NCBI RefSeq assembly: GCF_900168265.1
Contig: NZ_FVZF01000010.1
Coordinates: 1 to 64,000, forward strand
Direction: 5' to 3'
Origin: Salegentibacter salarius
Lineage (GTDB): Bacteria > Bacteroidota > Bacteroidia > Flavobacteriales > Flavobacteriaceae
DNA: 64,000 nucleotides
The position numbers and the translations under genes were made by a program. Every line of letters starts with the position of its first letter. Within the stretch, counting starts at the first letter, position 1. Positions 34,193-43,574 of the stretch are shown piece by piece. Under the pieces are notes generated by a model. It was not told where the DNA came from. It saw nothing but the letters and a program-made list of their open reading frames with translations, and ran no database searches.

Positions 34193-35308
34193 ATGAAAAA
34201 ATTTACCATTACAAATATCCGAAAAATATTCCTTTTAGGAATCTGTTTTGCTGCCGGAAATAACTTGCAGGCGCAGGAAACCGAAGAAACTAAAGTTGAA
34301 AGCTTTATGTCTAATTTTAGTATTAGCGGTTCTGTAGATACTTACTTCAGAACAAATTTTAATGGACTAAATAAGTATGAGTACAATGAAGCCGGTGATA
34401 TTATTGCATGCCCACAAGCTCCCGCTTCTTCTTTTGCAAACGATCCCGGTTTCGCTATTGGAATGGCGAATGTAATTTTAGGTTACGAAGGAGAGAAAGT
34501 AGGTTTTGTGGCCGACCTGGTTTTTGGACCTCGTGGAGAAGATGCCGTTTTTGCATCAGGCGCTCCCAGCAATATTGTAAACCAGTTGTATGCTTACTGG
34601 AATGTTTCAGATGCAGTTACTCTAACACTGGGGAATTTTAATACCTTCCTGGGATATGAAGTAATTTCCCCGGCTGCCAATTTCAATTATTCCACTTCCT
34701 ATATGTTTTTCTACGGACCTTTTTCCCACACCGGAATTAAAGCAGATTTCACGATAAATGATAACTGGAGCGCAATGTTGGCCATTATGAATCCTACAGA
34801 CTGGACTAAATTTAATCCCTATGGAAAGTATTCTTTTGGCGGACAGTTAGGATATTCTAACACAAATGGAAGCGCATACCTAAACCTACTATACGGTGAG
34901 CAAATGCCAATTTCAGACGAAGCAACGTTTCAGATAGATTTGACAACGGGTTGGGATTTTACCGATTCTTTCTATTTAGGCCTTAACACCACGTATAACA
35001 CTACAGATGGTGCAGGATTTTACGGAGCAGCACTGTATCCGCAGTTTCAAACTTCCGATAGTTTTGCTATTGGTTTAAGAGCAGAATATTTTAAAGAACT
35101 GGAAGATGGCGGCCCTGTTTACGGCGCTGATGCTGAAGCAATAGATTTTACCCTAACCGGAAATTATACCGTTGGAAGCCTAACTATTAAACCGGAATTA
35201 CGCCTGGATAAAGTTTCGAATACTCCATCGCCGGTCTTTGTTAATTCAGATTTAGATGGTACCGATAACCTTTCATCTTTTGTACTGGCTGCGGTTTATG
35301 CGTTCTAA
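34193..35308 (+). CDS. Outer-membrane porin (beta-barrel), linked to Amt
   Basis: A signal peptide ends LQAQ (about residue 27). The 371 residues then alternate amphipathic strands: FSISGSVDTYFRTNFNG, VGFVADLVFGPRGEDAVF, AVTLTLGNFNTFLGYEV, HTGIKADFTINDNWSAMLA, and an end strand SSFVLAAVYAF with C-terminal Phe. This is the DUF1597/BBP2-type porin class. Its place after PII and Amt suggests passage of ammonium, amino acids or other nitrogen compounds across the outer membrane (inference from position). A 116-base gap with a hairpin separates it from amt. Confidence 0.87.
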   Translation: MKKFTITNIRKIFLLGICFAAGNNLQAQETEETKVESFMSNFSISGSVDTYFRTNFNGLNKYEYNEAGDIIACPQAPASSFANDPGFAIGMANVILGYEGEKVGFVADLVFGPRGEDAVFASGAPSNIVNQLYAYWNVSDAVTLTLGNFNTFLGYEVISPAANFNYSTSYMFFYGPFSHTGIKADFTINDNWSAMLAIMNPTDWTKFNPYGKYSFGGQLGYSNTNGSAYLNLLYGEQMPISDEATFQIDLTTGWDFTDSFYLGLNTTYNTTDGAGFYGAALYPQFQTSDSFAIGLRAEYFKELEDGGPVYGADAEAIDFTLTGNYTVGSLTIKPELRLDKVSNTPSPVFVNSDLDGTDNLSSFVLAAVYAF

Positions 35309-35309
35309 A

Positions 35310-35951
35310 TCAATTAAAGTTCTTAACGCCTGCTTTAACTGCAATTTGCAAATTATTTTCAGCAGGAACTATAGGGCATGAAAAGTCAGCATTATAAGCA
35401 CAATAAGGATTATATGCTTTATTAAAATTTAAAAAAATGGAATCACCCTCCGGTATCCTTAAGTCCAAATACCGTCCGCCGGAGTAGGTGGTTTCGCCAT
35501 TGGTAAGATCTGTAAAGGGTAAAAAAAGGTAATTATAATATTCGGGATCTGAGATTAGCTCCTGATTTTGAAAAACATTCAGTTTAAAATCTTTTCCTTT
35601 AATACTGAAATATAATTCTCCATATTTCACATAAACAGGTTTTCTATTTGTTGTAGTTTGCATTTTAAATGGAGCTTCAGCCGGAGTTCTTAAAAAATAA
35701 GCCTTCACTTGAAAAGCCGAATCAATCTCGAAAAAATGTAGGTTCTTAAATTTAGCCAAATCATCTTTAGAAAGCGGAGTACGCTCGGGATCACTAAATT
35801 TTTCATTCATATCCCTCTGAAATTCCTCTACACTCTTTTCCTGAGCAATAACTGAAACAGATAGCATTAAGGAAACCAGAAAAAATAATTTCGAACTAAC
35901 TATCAGCCTTATAATATTTGGCTTTCCCAAGATATTCCCTGATTTTCTCAT
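35310..35951 (-). CDS. DUF1684 protein, secreted
   Basis: The C-terminal YNPYCAYNADFSCPIVPAENNL is the DUF1684 signature. The core also has LRTPAEAPFKMQTTTNRKPVYVKYGELYFSIKG and TYSGGRYLDLRIPE. A hydrophobic stretch LFFLVSLMLSVSVIAQ forms a signal peptide. The ATG at 35951 gives an unusual 20-residue extension before it and overlaps the upstream gene by 56 bases; a TTG at 35930 would be a more usual start. Function unknown; it is co-transcribed with the hydrolase gene. Confidence 0.85.
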   Translation of the reverse strand: MRKSGNILGKPNIIRLIVSSKLFFLVSLMLSVSVIAQEKSVEEFQRDMNEKFSDPERTPLSKDDLAKFKNLHFFEIDSAFQVKAYFLRTPAEAPFKMQTTTNRKPVYVKYGELYFSIKGKDFKLNVFQNQELISDPEYYNYLFLPFTDLTNGETTYSGGRYLDLRIPEGDSIFLNFNKAYNPYCAYNADFSCPIVPAENNLQIAVKAGVKNFN

Positions 35952-37320
35952 TATATTCCTTACTCAATTTTAGATCTAAAATTCCTTCAATATCATATAA
36001 TACCTCCATATCCTCAAATCCGGTTTTAAGCAAATCTTCCAAATAAAGGAGAGCTGTTTCATGATCGCCATCATGACCGGCAATTTTAATAATATTGAGA
36101 TATGCTTCAGGATCATTCTTATCGAATATGGTACGAAGAATACTAACAAATACTTTTGATCTGGCATTAGCCTGGGAATTCACATAACTATCGTAGTAAC
36201 TCTTGCTAAGTGCATCCAGAAAACCAAGAAGCCTGCTTGCCTTATTTTGTTTTGGCCCACTAAATTTTTCTTTATTTTCCTTTAATTCCTGCACCTGGGC
36301 GGCCCACCAACCAATATTTTCAAAATTAGAAGTTACTACATCGGCATCCATATAATAAATATATTCCTCCCGTTTGGCATTTTCTTCAGCGATAGCATTG
36401 CGATAATCCCGTCTTTGCTGCCTGAAGGCTTTATTTCGCCTAATATTCTTTATCTGGTCTCTCAAATCTATTTCCAGTCCAAAATCCTCATATTTATCTT
36501 CAATCTGTTTCAGCTTTTCAAATGCCTGGTAATAATTACGAGTGCGTCTTAGAACCTGGGCATATTCCACTTCAGCATTATAAAGTTGTTTTATAAAATC
36601 TAGATCTTTAAGCCTTTTTCCTTCCTTTATCGCATTTAAGGTAAAACCTGCCACAGCGTTCTGAATTACATCGGCAACAGGCCATTCCACTTCCTCCTCA
36701 CAAGTATAAAAATTCATTTCTGTAGGATAATTTTCTTTATCAAAATAGCTTTCTATTTCCTTTAGAATACCCATTGAATTCCTGCTTTCGCAAGCTATTA
36801 CGCTAAACATAAACTTATTGCTAGAGTTCAAATAATCAGTATTTAACCAGGCATTTTCCACAGCTAATACTCCAGAGATATTATTGTAAATAAATGGCAA
36901 TGCAGTAGCCAATTGCCCACCTTCAGAAAGACCTACTAGATAAACCTGCTCCCTGTCAATAGACAGCATACCATCTACCTGGTTAATAAAAGGTCCTATT
37001 TTAGTAATGTTATTTTTTAAAGAATCTTTCTTTAGGTTTAAATTGGAGGCGGCGATAATATAAGATTGCTCTTCTGCCACCGTCCTGAAAAGCTGGGTAG
37101 CTGCCCTTCCCCTACCTTGAGGATCAAATACAAAAATTACCGGCCATTCTTTCTTTTCGTCAAAATCTTGCGGAAGATATAAAGCAAAACTATCTGCAAT
37201 AGAATCGTTGGTAGGAACTGAATCTACAATTCTACCTAAAGGAATTTCAATTTCCTGTGTATTTCCTAATTGAGGAATAAGACTTAAGAGTAAAATTAAA
37301 AAAGGTATCTTTTTCATCAT
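35896..37320 (-). CDS. Secreted alpha/beta-hydrolase-like protein with helical C-terminal half
   Basis: A signal peptide (KKIPFLILLLSLIPQLGNTQ) is followed by an alpha/beta-hydrolase-like domain (about 25-230). Its markers are FALYLPQDFDEKKEWPVIFVFDPQGRG and the nucleophile elbow GLSEGGQ (Ser at about 132). The usual acid and His are hard to place in this half, so activity is uncertain. Residues 235-470 are helical and TPR-like (YNAEVEYAQVLRRTRNYYQAFEKL, ALLYLEDLLKTGFEDMEVL). Family membership beyond this is not recognised. It precedes DUF1684 in a two-gene unit. Confidence 0.75.
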   Translation of the reverse strand: MMKKIPFLILLLSLIPQLGNTQEIEIPLGRIVDSVPTNDSIADSFALYLPQDFDEKKEWPVIFVFDPQGRGRAATQLFRTVAEEQSYIIAASNLNLKKDSLKNNITKIGPFINQVDGMLSIDREQVYLVGLSEGGQLATALPFIYNNISGVLAVENAWLNTDYLNSSNKFMFSVIACESRNSMGILKEIESYFDKENYPTEMNFYTCEEEVEWPVADVIQNAVAGFTLNAIKEGKRLKDLDFIKQLYNAEVEYAQVLRRTRNYYQAFEKLKQIEDKYEDFGLEIDLRDQIKNIRRNKAFRQQRRDYRNAIAEENAKREEYIYYMDADVVTSNFENIGWWAAQVQELKENKEKFSGPKQNKASRLLGFLDALSKSYYDSYVNSQANARSKVFVSILRTIFDKNDPEAYLNIIKIAGHDGDHETALLYLEDLLKTGFEDMEVLYDIEGILDLKLSKEYNEKIREYLGKAKYYKADS

Positions 37321-37371
37321 AATATCACATAATTACTATAAATATAAGCATAGATATCAAAGATCGTGCAT

Positions 37372-37403
37372 AAAAAAAGCCTTCATCGAAAGAGGAAGGC
37401 TTC
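37372..37403 (-). terminator. Terminator of the DUF1328 gene
   Basis: Minus strand GAAGCCTTCC-TCTTTCGAT-GAAGGCTTTTTTTAT: stem AAGCCTTC/GAAGGCTT with a T-run. Confidence 0.75.
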
Positions 37404-37424
37404 ATAAATATATAGGCGGTAGAT

Positions 37425-37619
37425 TTATTTTTTAACGCGTTGTAATCTTAAATTGTCATCTCTAAAGAAAAGACGGGCAACTAAAGATACTACGAGTAGA
37501 TCTGCAAAAATTAAAAACAACACCCTCACTACTTCAATACCGGCAAAATTTAATCCGGAAAATCCTATCGCACCGGTTAAAGCCGCAACGATTAGGAATA
37601 ATGTACTATACTTTCTCAT
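37425..37619 (-). CDS. DUF1328-like small membrane protein, 64 aa
   Basis: Two hydrophobic helices (about 6-24 and 30-52) carry the pattern LFLIVAALTGAIGFSGL ... VVRVLFLIFADLLVVSLVARLFF. This matches the DUF1328/YtjA family, which has the form ..AGxLGFGGIAG..A.ILF.IFL..F..SL. The tail is basic (RLQRVKK). The family is often linked to stress responses, but no function is assigned. It is monocistronic with its own terminator. Confidence 0.75.
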   Translation of the reverse strand: MRKYSTLFLIVAALTGAIGFSGLNFAGIEVVRVLFLIFADLLVVSLVARLFFRDDNLRLQRVKK

Positions 37620-37828
37620 AATGCAATTTCTTTTTTGTAAAAATAGGTACAGTATAGTCGTTATGCTATTAATAAAATTACAATTTGCTATTATTTAACT
37701 AAACCGATTATAGCTTTGAGTAATTAGTTAAAATAGACTCAAAAAAGAAGGTATTTTAACTGAATTCTAAAAAAACAGTACAAAAATTATCTGTTTAGAA
37801 ATCACCAGAAATAGTTATACACAAGAAT

Positions 37829-38284
37829 TTAAGATAATTTTGTGGCATTTTTATTTATTGGCGCAAATTCTACCACCTGGGACAGCACAATATGGGTTTT
37901 GGTTTCGCCGTAAGTGATGAGTTTGTCTATAAATTCTTCTAAATGAGCCTGGTCTCGTAAAACCACTTCCATTATAATATTTTCATTCCCGGTGATACGA
38001 TAGCAATTATTTACCTCTTTAAATTCCTTTACCTTTTCAAGAAAGGGTTTTAATCTCCCCATAAAAGCCCTAAGGGTTATTATAGCTTTTAATTGATGCC
38101 CGGTTTGATGATAAGAGATTTGAGTTTTATAGCCTTTTATAATGCCGGCATCTTCCATTTTCTTTACCCTTTCTGCCACAGCCGGAGAGCTTAATCCTAT
38201 CTCCCTCCCAATTTCGGCAAAAGAGTACCTGGCATTTTGCTGCAAGCGCGTTAAAATAGCCCAGTTAAGTTCATCAATTTGCAT
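37829..38284 (-). CDS. Lrp/AsnC family transcriptional regulator
   Basis: The N-terminal winged HTH (residues 4-55: DELNWAILTRLQQNARYSFAEIGREIGLSSPAVAERVKKMEDAGII in parts) is followed by a hinge and the RAM ligand-binding domain (IITLRAFMGRLKPFLEKV, VNNCYRITGNENIIMEVVLRD). It should form octamers that sense amino acids. The target is not evident from the neighbours; it is divergent to the four-helix-bundle gene with a 116-base gap. Confidence 0.93.
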   Translation of the reverse strand: MQIDELNWAILTRLQQNARYSFAEIGREIGLSSPAVAERVKKMEDAGIIKGYKTQISYHQTGHQLKAIITLRAFMGRLKPFLEKVKEFKEVNNCYRITGNENIIMEVVLRDQAHLEEFIDKLITYGETKTHIVLSQVVEFAPINKNATKLS

Positions 38285-38400
38285 ATTAAAGTTTTATTTG
38301 AATAATACTTTTTAATCAAAGGTAAAATATAATTTCAAGCTTAAAACCCGAAGTCAAGCTATTTATTTTCTCTTTAATTTTATGCTGAAATTTATTACTA

Positions 38401-38805
38401 ATGTCACAGGCTTTTTCTTATAAATCTTATCACACACCGGTTTACCGGAAAGCTTTAGAAATTTTCAAACTTTCCAGGGCTATGGCTGTGCATTTTACGC
38501 AAGATAAGCACGTGCTGGAAATGGGATTTTCAGCCTGTCCAAAAGACAGGTATGCCGGAGATCTTGTAAACGAATCTCTTCTACTTGCCCCGGGCGTAGC
38601 TTCTGTGGCAACTGCAAAAAACTACGGCTCGCGTTTAGAACGTATTCGAAAAATTAGAAAGGCAAGTAAAAGTTTAAAAACGCTTTGTAGAAACCTGGAG
38701 TTCTCTGGGGTAAGAGAAAGTGAGTTTTTAGGACTACTAAAGAAAGAGATTCATCTTTTTGATACAATGATCGCTGATTGGATTCAGCAACTTAGAAAAG
38801 CTTAA
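38401..38805 (+). CDS. Helical protein resembling the four-helix-bundle (23S intervening-sequence) family
   Basis: The 134-residue protein is almost entirely helical: YRKALEIFKLSRAMAVHF, GDLVNESLLLAPGVASVATA, RLERIRKIRKASKSLKTLCRNL and FLGLLKKEIHLFDTMIADWIQQL. The helix order and basic third helix recall the four helix bundle proteins first seen in 23S rRNA intervening sequences. The hallmark residues of that family are not all present, so this is a likeness rather than a firm assignment. It ends 15 bases from the convergent MarC gene. Confidence 0.55.
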   Translation: MSQAFSYKSYHTPVYRKALEIFKLSRAMAVHFTQDKHVLEMGFSACPKDRYAGDLVNESLLLAPGVASVATAKNYGSRLERIRKIRKASKSLKTLCRNLEFSGVRESEFLGLLKKEIHLFDTMIADWIQQLRKA

Positions 38806-38820
38806 TTTAAGCTTAGCTGT

Positions 38821-39435
38821 TTATTCAAAGAAAGCGAGCTTCACACCTTCAATAAGCATATTAGTTCCAATAATTGCTATAATAAGCCCCATTATCTTCT
38901 CAATCACAATAATCTTATTCTGACCAATAAATCGCACTAAATATTCACTGGAAATAAAAGCGAGGTGATTTAAAAACATAATTAAGCCAAACATCGCGAC
39001 AATAATTCCCATATCCATATAGCTAGCCGTGGTCGTATAGTTTACTGCAGTTACAATGGTTCCCGGACCGGCAAGAATTGGAATTGCTAGCGGAGAAATG
39101 GAAATCCCTTCATTAAAATCTACTTCTGTCTGGTTGTCAATACTGGATTGTTGTGCCCTTATCATTTCAAAGCCCACGAAAAACACCAAAATTCCACCTG
39201 TAATTTTAAAGGCAGGAATAGTTAATCCAAAAAGCTGGAAGATATATTTACCCAATAACACAAATCCTGTTACGATAACAAAAGCCGTGAAAGTCGCTTT
39301 TTTAGAAATAAAACGCTTTCTTTTTCCATCTGCCTGTTTGGTTAAGCTAAGGAAGATTGGAATATTCCCCACCGGATTATTAATCGCGAAAAATGCGGTA
39401 AACGCACCTATGGCATATAACCAGATATTTTCCAT
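38821..39435 (-). CDS. MarC-family integral membrane protein
   Basis: Six hydrophobic helices in 204 residues. Typical segments: AFFAINNPVGNIPIFLSLT (residues 14-32), ALIITGFVLLGKYIFQLFG-like helix 2, FKITGGILVFFVGFEMI, SPLAIPILAGPGTIVTAV (conserved P-P-G motif), and FIGQNKIIVIEKIMGLIIAIIG. The family (UPF0056) includes amino-acid or drug transporters with unclear substrates. It stands alone. Confidence 0.92.
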   Translation of the reverse strand: MENIWLYAIGAFTAFFAINNPVGNIPIFLSLTKQADGKRKRFISKKATFTAFVIVTGFVLLGKYIFQLFGLTIPAFKITGGILVFFVGFEMIRAQQSSIDNQTEVDFNEGISISPLAIPILAGPGTIVTAVNYTTTASYMDMGIIVAMFGLIMFLNHLAFISSEYLVRFIGQNKIIVIEKIMGLIIAIIGTNMLIEGVKLAFFE

Positions 39436-39658
39436 AGATTTATAATTTTGGTACTTACGTACTTACAGGTTGAAATTAGTAATCTGCAAAATTAATCTGA
39501 AATTTTAGCCCCACCCAATAAAAAGGATAAAAGTTTTAGACACCTTAGAACTTAATAATTAACGTATCGCTTTTTTAGAAAATTGAGGACATTTTCAGTT
39601 ATGGTTTATCTTATTATAGCATTGAATTCTTAAATTAAAAATTGTTTTGAAATGAAAA

Positions 39659-39687
39659 ATCCCAATGAGGCTTTCGCCCATTGGGAT
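39659..39687. repeat. Perfect long hairpin in marC-icmF intergenic region
   Basis: ATCCCAATG pairs with CATTGGGAT (9 bp), with a further GGC/GCC inner stem. It may act as an mRNA end or processing signal downstream of icmF. Confidence 0.55.
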
Positions 39688-39711
39688 GATTTATTAATAA
39701 CTTTAAAAGCC

Positions 39712-39844
39712 GTGATTCGCTAAGCTAATCACTTCTTTTTCGCAAAAATATTTTCAAAACATTTTTAGTTCTATAGATCCTGATTCGCTGCGCTCATCGG
39801 GATAAGCGATTCGCACACTTTCCCAGACTTTTCGCCTGGGAAGG
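39712..39844. repeat. Cluster of three palindromes containing GATTCGC units
   Basis: GTGATTCGCTAAGCTAATCAC, CCTGATTCGCTGCGCTCATCGGG and TTCCCAG-ACTTTTCGC-CTGGGAA follow one another, and the GATTCGC core recurs (also in AAGCGATTCGCAC). It looks like a REP-type palindromic cluster at the 3' side of icmF. Confidence 0.45.
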
Positions 39845-39855
39845 TGGCTCTCTGC

Positions 39856-42800
39856 TTACATATTTCTTCTATACTGCCCGCCAACCTCAAACATAGCCTG
39901 AGTTATTTGTCCAAGAGAACAAACTTTGGTGGCTTCCATTAATTCTTTAAAAATATTCTCATTTTTAATGGAAGCCTCTTTAATTTTCTCTAAAGCTGCT
40001 TCAGCTGAATCTTCTTTGGCTTTGTGAAGTGTACTCAAAGTTTTAAGTTGATGCTGCTTCTCCTCTTCTGTAGCTCTAATTACTTCTCCCGGAGTCACAG
40101 TTGGCGATCCGGTAGAACTTAAGAACGTATTTACACCAATTATTGGATAATCGCCATTATGCTTTAAAGTTTCATAATGCAGACTTTCCTCCTGGATTTT
40201 TCCACGTTGATACATCGTTTCCATCGCGCCAAGCACTCCGCCTCGTTCGGTAATTCTATCGAATTCGGTTAAAACAGCTTCTTCGACGAGATCAGTTAAT
40301 TCTTCTATAATGAAAGAACCCTGGATTGGATTCTCGTTTTTAGCAAGTCCTAGCTCTTTATTGATAATTAACTGAATAGCCATCGCTCTTCTTACAGAAG
40401 CTTCTGTTGGCGTGGTGATCGCTTCATCATACGCATTGGTATGCAGTGAATTACAGTTATCATAAATCGCATAAAGTGCCTGAAGCGTAGTTCTAATATC
40501 GTTAAAGTCTATTTCCTGGGCGTGAAGCGATCTACCGGAAGTTTGAATATGATATTTCAACATTTGTGCCCTTGGGTTTGCACCGTATTTATGTTTCAGT
40601 GCTTTAGCCCAAATTTTACGTGCAACTCTTCCTATTACCGCATATTCAGGATCTATTCCGTTAGAAAAGAAAAAGGAAAGGTTTGGACCAAATTTATTGA
40701 TATCCATTCCCCTGCTTAAGTAATATTCTACGTAAGTGAACCCATTGGCTAAAGTAAATGCCAATTGGGTAATTGGATTTGCACCCGCTTCAGCAATATG
40801 ATATCCTGAAATCGAAACCGAATAGAAGTTTCTTACTTTTTCTTTAATAAAATGCTCCTGAACATCTCCCATTAAGCGCAAAGCGAATTCCGTAGAAAAG
40901 ATACAGGTGTTTTGCGCCTGGTCTTCTTTTAAAATATCAGCCTGAACGGTTCCACGAACCACGCTAATAGTTTTTTCCTTTATTTCTTCGTAAACTTCTG
41001 CCGGAAGAACCTGGTCTCCGGTAAGTCCTAAAAGCATTAAACCAAGTCCGTTGTTTCCTTCGGGCAATTCCCCACGATAAACGGGACGGTCTAAATCACG
41101 ATCATCATAGAGTTCTTTATATTTCGACTCAACTTTATCCTCAAGTCCGTTTTCTTTGATGTATTTCTCACATTGCTGATCTATAGCCGCATTCATAAAG
41201 AAACCAAGCAACATAGGCGCCGGGCCATTTATCGTCATACTTACAGACGTCATTGCATCTGCCAGATCAAAGCCTGAATAGAGCTTTTTAGCATCATCCA
41301 AACAGCAAATAGAAACCCCGGAATTTCCGATTTTTCCATAGATATCGGGACGTTCATCCGGATCATTTCCGTAAAGTGTTACCGAATCGAAAGCGGTAGA
41401 AAGCCTCTTTGCGGGTAAGCCCATACTTACATAATGAAATCGGCGGTTGGTACGCTCTGGCCCACCTTCCCCGGCAAACATTCTTGTAGGATCTTCGCCC
41501 TGCCTTTTAAACGGATAAAGCCCTGCCGTATATGGAAATTCTCCCGGAACATTTTCCTGAAGACACCATTTTAATATATCGCCCCAGGCTTTATACTTTG
41601 GAAGCGAAACTTTTGGAATTTGAGTATGCGAAAGAGACTCTGTATGCGTATCTATTTTTATCTCTTTATCACGAACTTTAAAGGAATAAACAGGTTCTAC
41701 ATATTTATTCACCTTCTCCTGCCAGCTCTGTATTACTTCCCAGTTATAAGGATCGAGGTCCATTTTTACCCGGTCAAATTCTGCGAAAAGCAATTTTAGA
41801 AAATCCTTTTGGGAATCTTCGGCAAACTCATTTATTTCCTCCTGGTTAATCCCGTGTTTTTCTAAATATTTAGATTGATTGTTTGTCATTTCCAATCCAG
41901 AAACCGACTCGATAGTTTTAAAAACTCCGTAAAGTTTTTGAGCTACTTCAGCCTGGTTTGCGGCTTTCTCGTCGTAGCTTCTATTATTTTCAGCAATTTC
42001 TGAAAGGTAACGTGTTCGTTTTGGTGGAATTACGAAGATCTTCTCGCTCATTTCTGCTGAAATCTCAAAGGTAGAATTTAGATCGGCTTTGGTTTTTTCA
42101 GCAATCTTATCCATAATTTGACGATACAGGGTATTCATCCCCGGATCGTTAAACTGAGAGGCGATGGTTCCAAAAACCGGTAGTTTTTCAGCGTCTTCGT
42201 GCCATAATTGGTGATTTCGCTGATACTGCTTTTTTACATCTCGCAAAGCATCCTGTGCACCACGTTTATCGAATTTATTGATCGCTACTAAATCGGCGAA
42301 ATCAAGCATATCGATTTTCTCTAACTGGGTGGCCGCACCAAATTCCGGCGTCATCACGTATAGAGCAACGTCAGAATGATCCATAATTTCGGTATCACTC
42401 TGTCCAATTCCAGAAGTTTCCAGGATAATTAAGTCGAATTCAGCAGCTTTTAAAACCTCAACGGCTTCAGCCACGTGTTTAGAAAGTGCCAGGTTAGATT
42501 GGCGGGTAGCCAGGGAACGCATATAAACGTGTTTATTGTTTATGGCATTCATCCTAATTCTATCTCCCAGTAAAGCGCCGCCGGTCTTTCTTTTAGAGGG
42601 ATCTACTGAAATAATCCCGATATTTTTTTCGGGAAAATCACCTAAAAATCGGCGTACCAATTCATCTACCAAACTGGATTTTCCTGAACCACCGGTTCCC
42701 GTAATTCCAAGAACAGGAATTTCACTCTTACCGGTTTCTTCTCTTAAAGGTTCAAAATGCTCCAGAAAAGAATCGTGCTTATTTTCAGCAAGGGAAATTA

Positions 42801-43311
42801 GCCTTGAAATAGTATTTACATTCTTATTTTTTAAATCTTCGGCAACAGATTTTTCTTCAACCAAATCGCGAGTTTCAGTATCTACCCGCTTCACCATATC
42901 ATTTATCATTCCCTGGAGCCCCATTTCACGCCCATCATCTGGCGAGTAAATTCGGGTTATCCCGTAATCCATTAATTCCTTTATTTCCTCCGGAAGAATT
43001 ACTCCCCCACCACCGCCAAAAATAGCGATATGACCGGCGTTCTTCTCCTGAAGCAGATCGTGCATATATTTAAAATACTCTGTGTGACCACCCTGGTAGG
43101 AAGTCATCGCGATGGCCTGTGCATCTTCCTGGATGGCGCAATTTACGACCTCGTCTACACTACGGTCGTGACCAAGGTGAATTACCTCAACTCCGGTAGA
43201 TTGGATGATGCGGCGCATTATATTAATAGCTGCGTCGTGCCCATCAAAAAGCGAAGCTGCGGTTACAATTCTTATTTTATTTTTAGGGGTATATGGCTTT
43301 TGTTGTTCCAT
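39856..43311 (-). CDS. icmF: Fused isobutyryl-CoA mutase IcmF
   Basis: One 1151-residue chain carries all parts of a B12-dependent acyl-CoA mutase. A cobalamin-binding domain lies at about 10-150 ([15 protein letters not shown] with the base-off DxH motif, and [14 protein letters not shown]). A MeaB-like G domain with [14 protein letters not shown] (about 203-216), [19 protein letters not shown] and INKFDKRG follows. The mutase barrel runs from about 560 onward ([69 protein letters not shown]). IcmF interconverts isobutyryl-CoA and n-butyryl-CoA, some also pivalyl-CoA. It fits with the adenosyltransferase at 1.7 kb. ATG start. Confidence 0.95.
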   Translation of the reverse strand: MEQQKPYTPKNKIRIVTAASLFDGHDAAINIMRRIIQSTGVEVIHLGHDRSVDEVVNCAIQEDAQAIAMTSYQGGHTEYFKYMHDLLQEKNAGHIAIFGGGGGVILPEEIKELMDYGITRIYSPDDGREMGLQGMINDMVKRVDTETRDLVEEKSVAEDLKNKNVNTISRLISLAENKHDSFLEHFEPLREETGKSEIPVLGITGTGGSGKSSLVDELVRRFLGDFPEKNIGIISVDPSKRKTGGALLGDRIRMNAINNKHVYMRSLATRQSNLALSKHVAEAVEVLKAAEFDLIILETSGIGQSDTEIMDHSDVALYVMTPEFGAATQLEKIDMLDFADLVAINKFDKRGAQDALRDVKKQYQRNHQLWHEDAEKLPVFGTIASQFNDPGMNTLYRQIMDKIAEKTKADLNSTFEISAEMSEKIFVIPPKRTRYLSEIAENNRSYDEKAANQAEVAQKLYGVFKTIESVSGLEMTNNQSKYLEKHGINQEEINEFAEDSQKDFLKLLFAEFDRVKMDLDPYNWEVIQSWQEKVNKYVEPVYSFKVRDKEIKIDTHTESLSHTQIPKVSLPKYKAWGDILKWCLQENVPGEFPYTAGLYPFKRQGEDPTRMFAGEGGPERTNRRFHYVSMGLPAKRLSTAFDSVTLYGNDPDERPDIYGKIGNSGVSICCLDDAKKLYSGFDLADAMTSVSMTINGPAPMLLGFFMNAAIDQQCEKYIKENGLEDKVESKYKELYDDRDLDRPVYRGELPEGNNGLGLMLLGLTGDQVLPAEVYEEIKEKTISVVRGTVQADILKEDQAQNTCIFSTEFALRLMGDVQEHFIKEKVRNFYSVSISGYHIAEAGANPITQLAFTLANGFTYVEYYLSRGMDINKFGPNLSFFFSNGIDPEYAVIGRVARKIWAKALKHKYGANPRAQMLKYHIQTSGRSLHAQEIDFNDIRTTLQALYAIYDNCNSLHTNAYDEAITTPTEASVRRAMAIQLIINKELGLAKNENPIQGSFIIEELTDLVEEAVLTEFDRITERGGVLGAMETMYQRGKIQEESLHYETLKHNGDYPIIGVNTFLSSTGSPTVTPGEVIRATEEEKQHQLKTLSTLHKAKEDSAEAALEKIKEASIKNENIFKELMEATKVCSLGQITQAMFEVGGQYRRNM

Positions 43312-43461
43312 TGCTAATTATCTCTGAATTTTGGACCTGCAATTTAAGAAAATCGCAACCAAATATTGAAATTTTAAGTTTTTTATGAGGATTTTATAAG
43401 CAAAAATAGCTTGATGAAAGAAAGTCAAAAAGTGATTTTCAGACTGCCATTTTTAAATTTA

Positions 43462-43469
43462 TATCTTTG
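43462..43469 (+). promoter_or_regulatory. -7 promoter element upstream of repeat copy D and DUF4197
   Basis: TATCTTTG fits TAnnTTTG and is followed directly by repeat copy D, so that the repeat would lie in the 5' leader of the DUF4197 mRNA. No clear -33 element. Confidence 0.45.
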
Positions 43470-43477
43470 AAAAATCG

Positions 43478-43565
43478 AACCCAGGGCGAGCTTGTGACAT
43501 AAGAGATAGATTTTTTGATATCCAGGCGAGCCTTCAAATATTTAAATCTCGATTATCGAGTAAAA
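43478..43565 (+). repeat. Triple-palindrome intergenic repeat, copy D
   Basis: AACCCAGGGCGAGCTTGTGAC, then an AT spacer, TCCAGGCGAGCCTTC (AGGC/GCCT stem kept, loop changed from AA to GA), then TTTAAATCTCGATTATCGAG TAAAA. It ends nine bases before the DUF4197 start codon. Confidence 0.8.
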
Positions 43566-43574
43566 AGCATTTCT

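Larger units (their letters stand above)
39436..39855. other. 420-base gene-free stretch between marC and icmF
   Basis: The left half is AT-rich and without coding ORFs. The right half holds at least four hairpins in series: 39659-39687, 39712-39732, about 39779-39804 and about 39818-39844. They lie downstream of icmF (minus strand). No gene was found. Confidence 0.6.

Noticed and set aside
39856-43311. Methylmalonyl-CoA mutase subunit
   Set aside because: The single chain with B12 domain at the N-terminus, an internal MeaB-like G domain and the mutase last is the IcmF arrangement.
43515-43574. Upstream start of the DUF4197 lipoprotein
   Set aside because: It would encode the repeat element and hide the lipoprotein signal sequence that begins at 43575.
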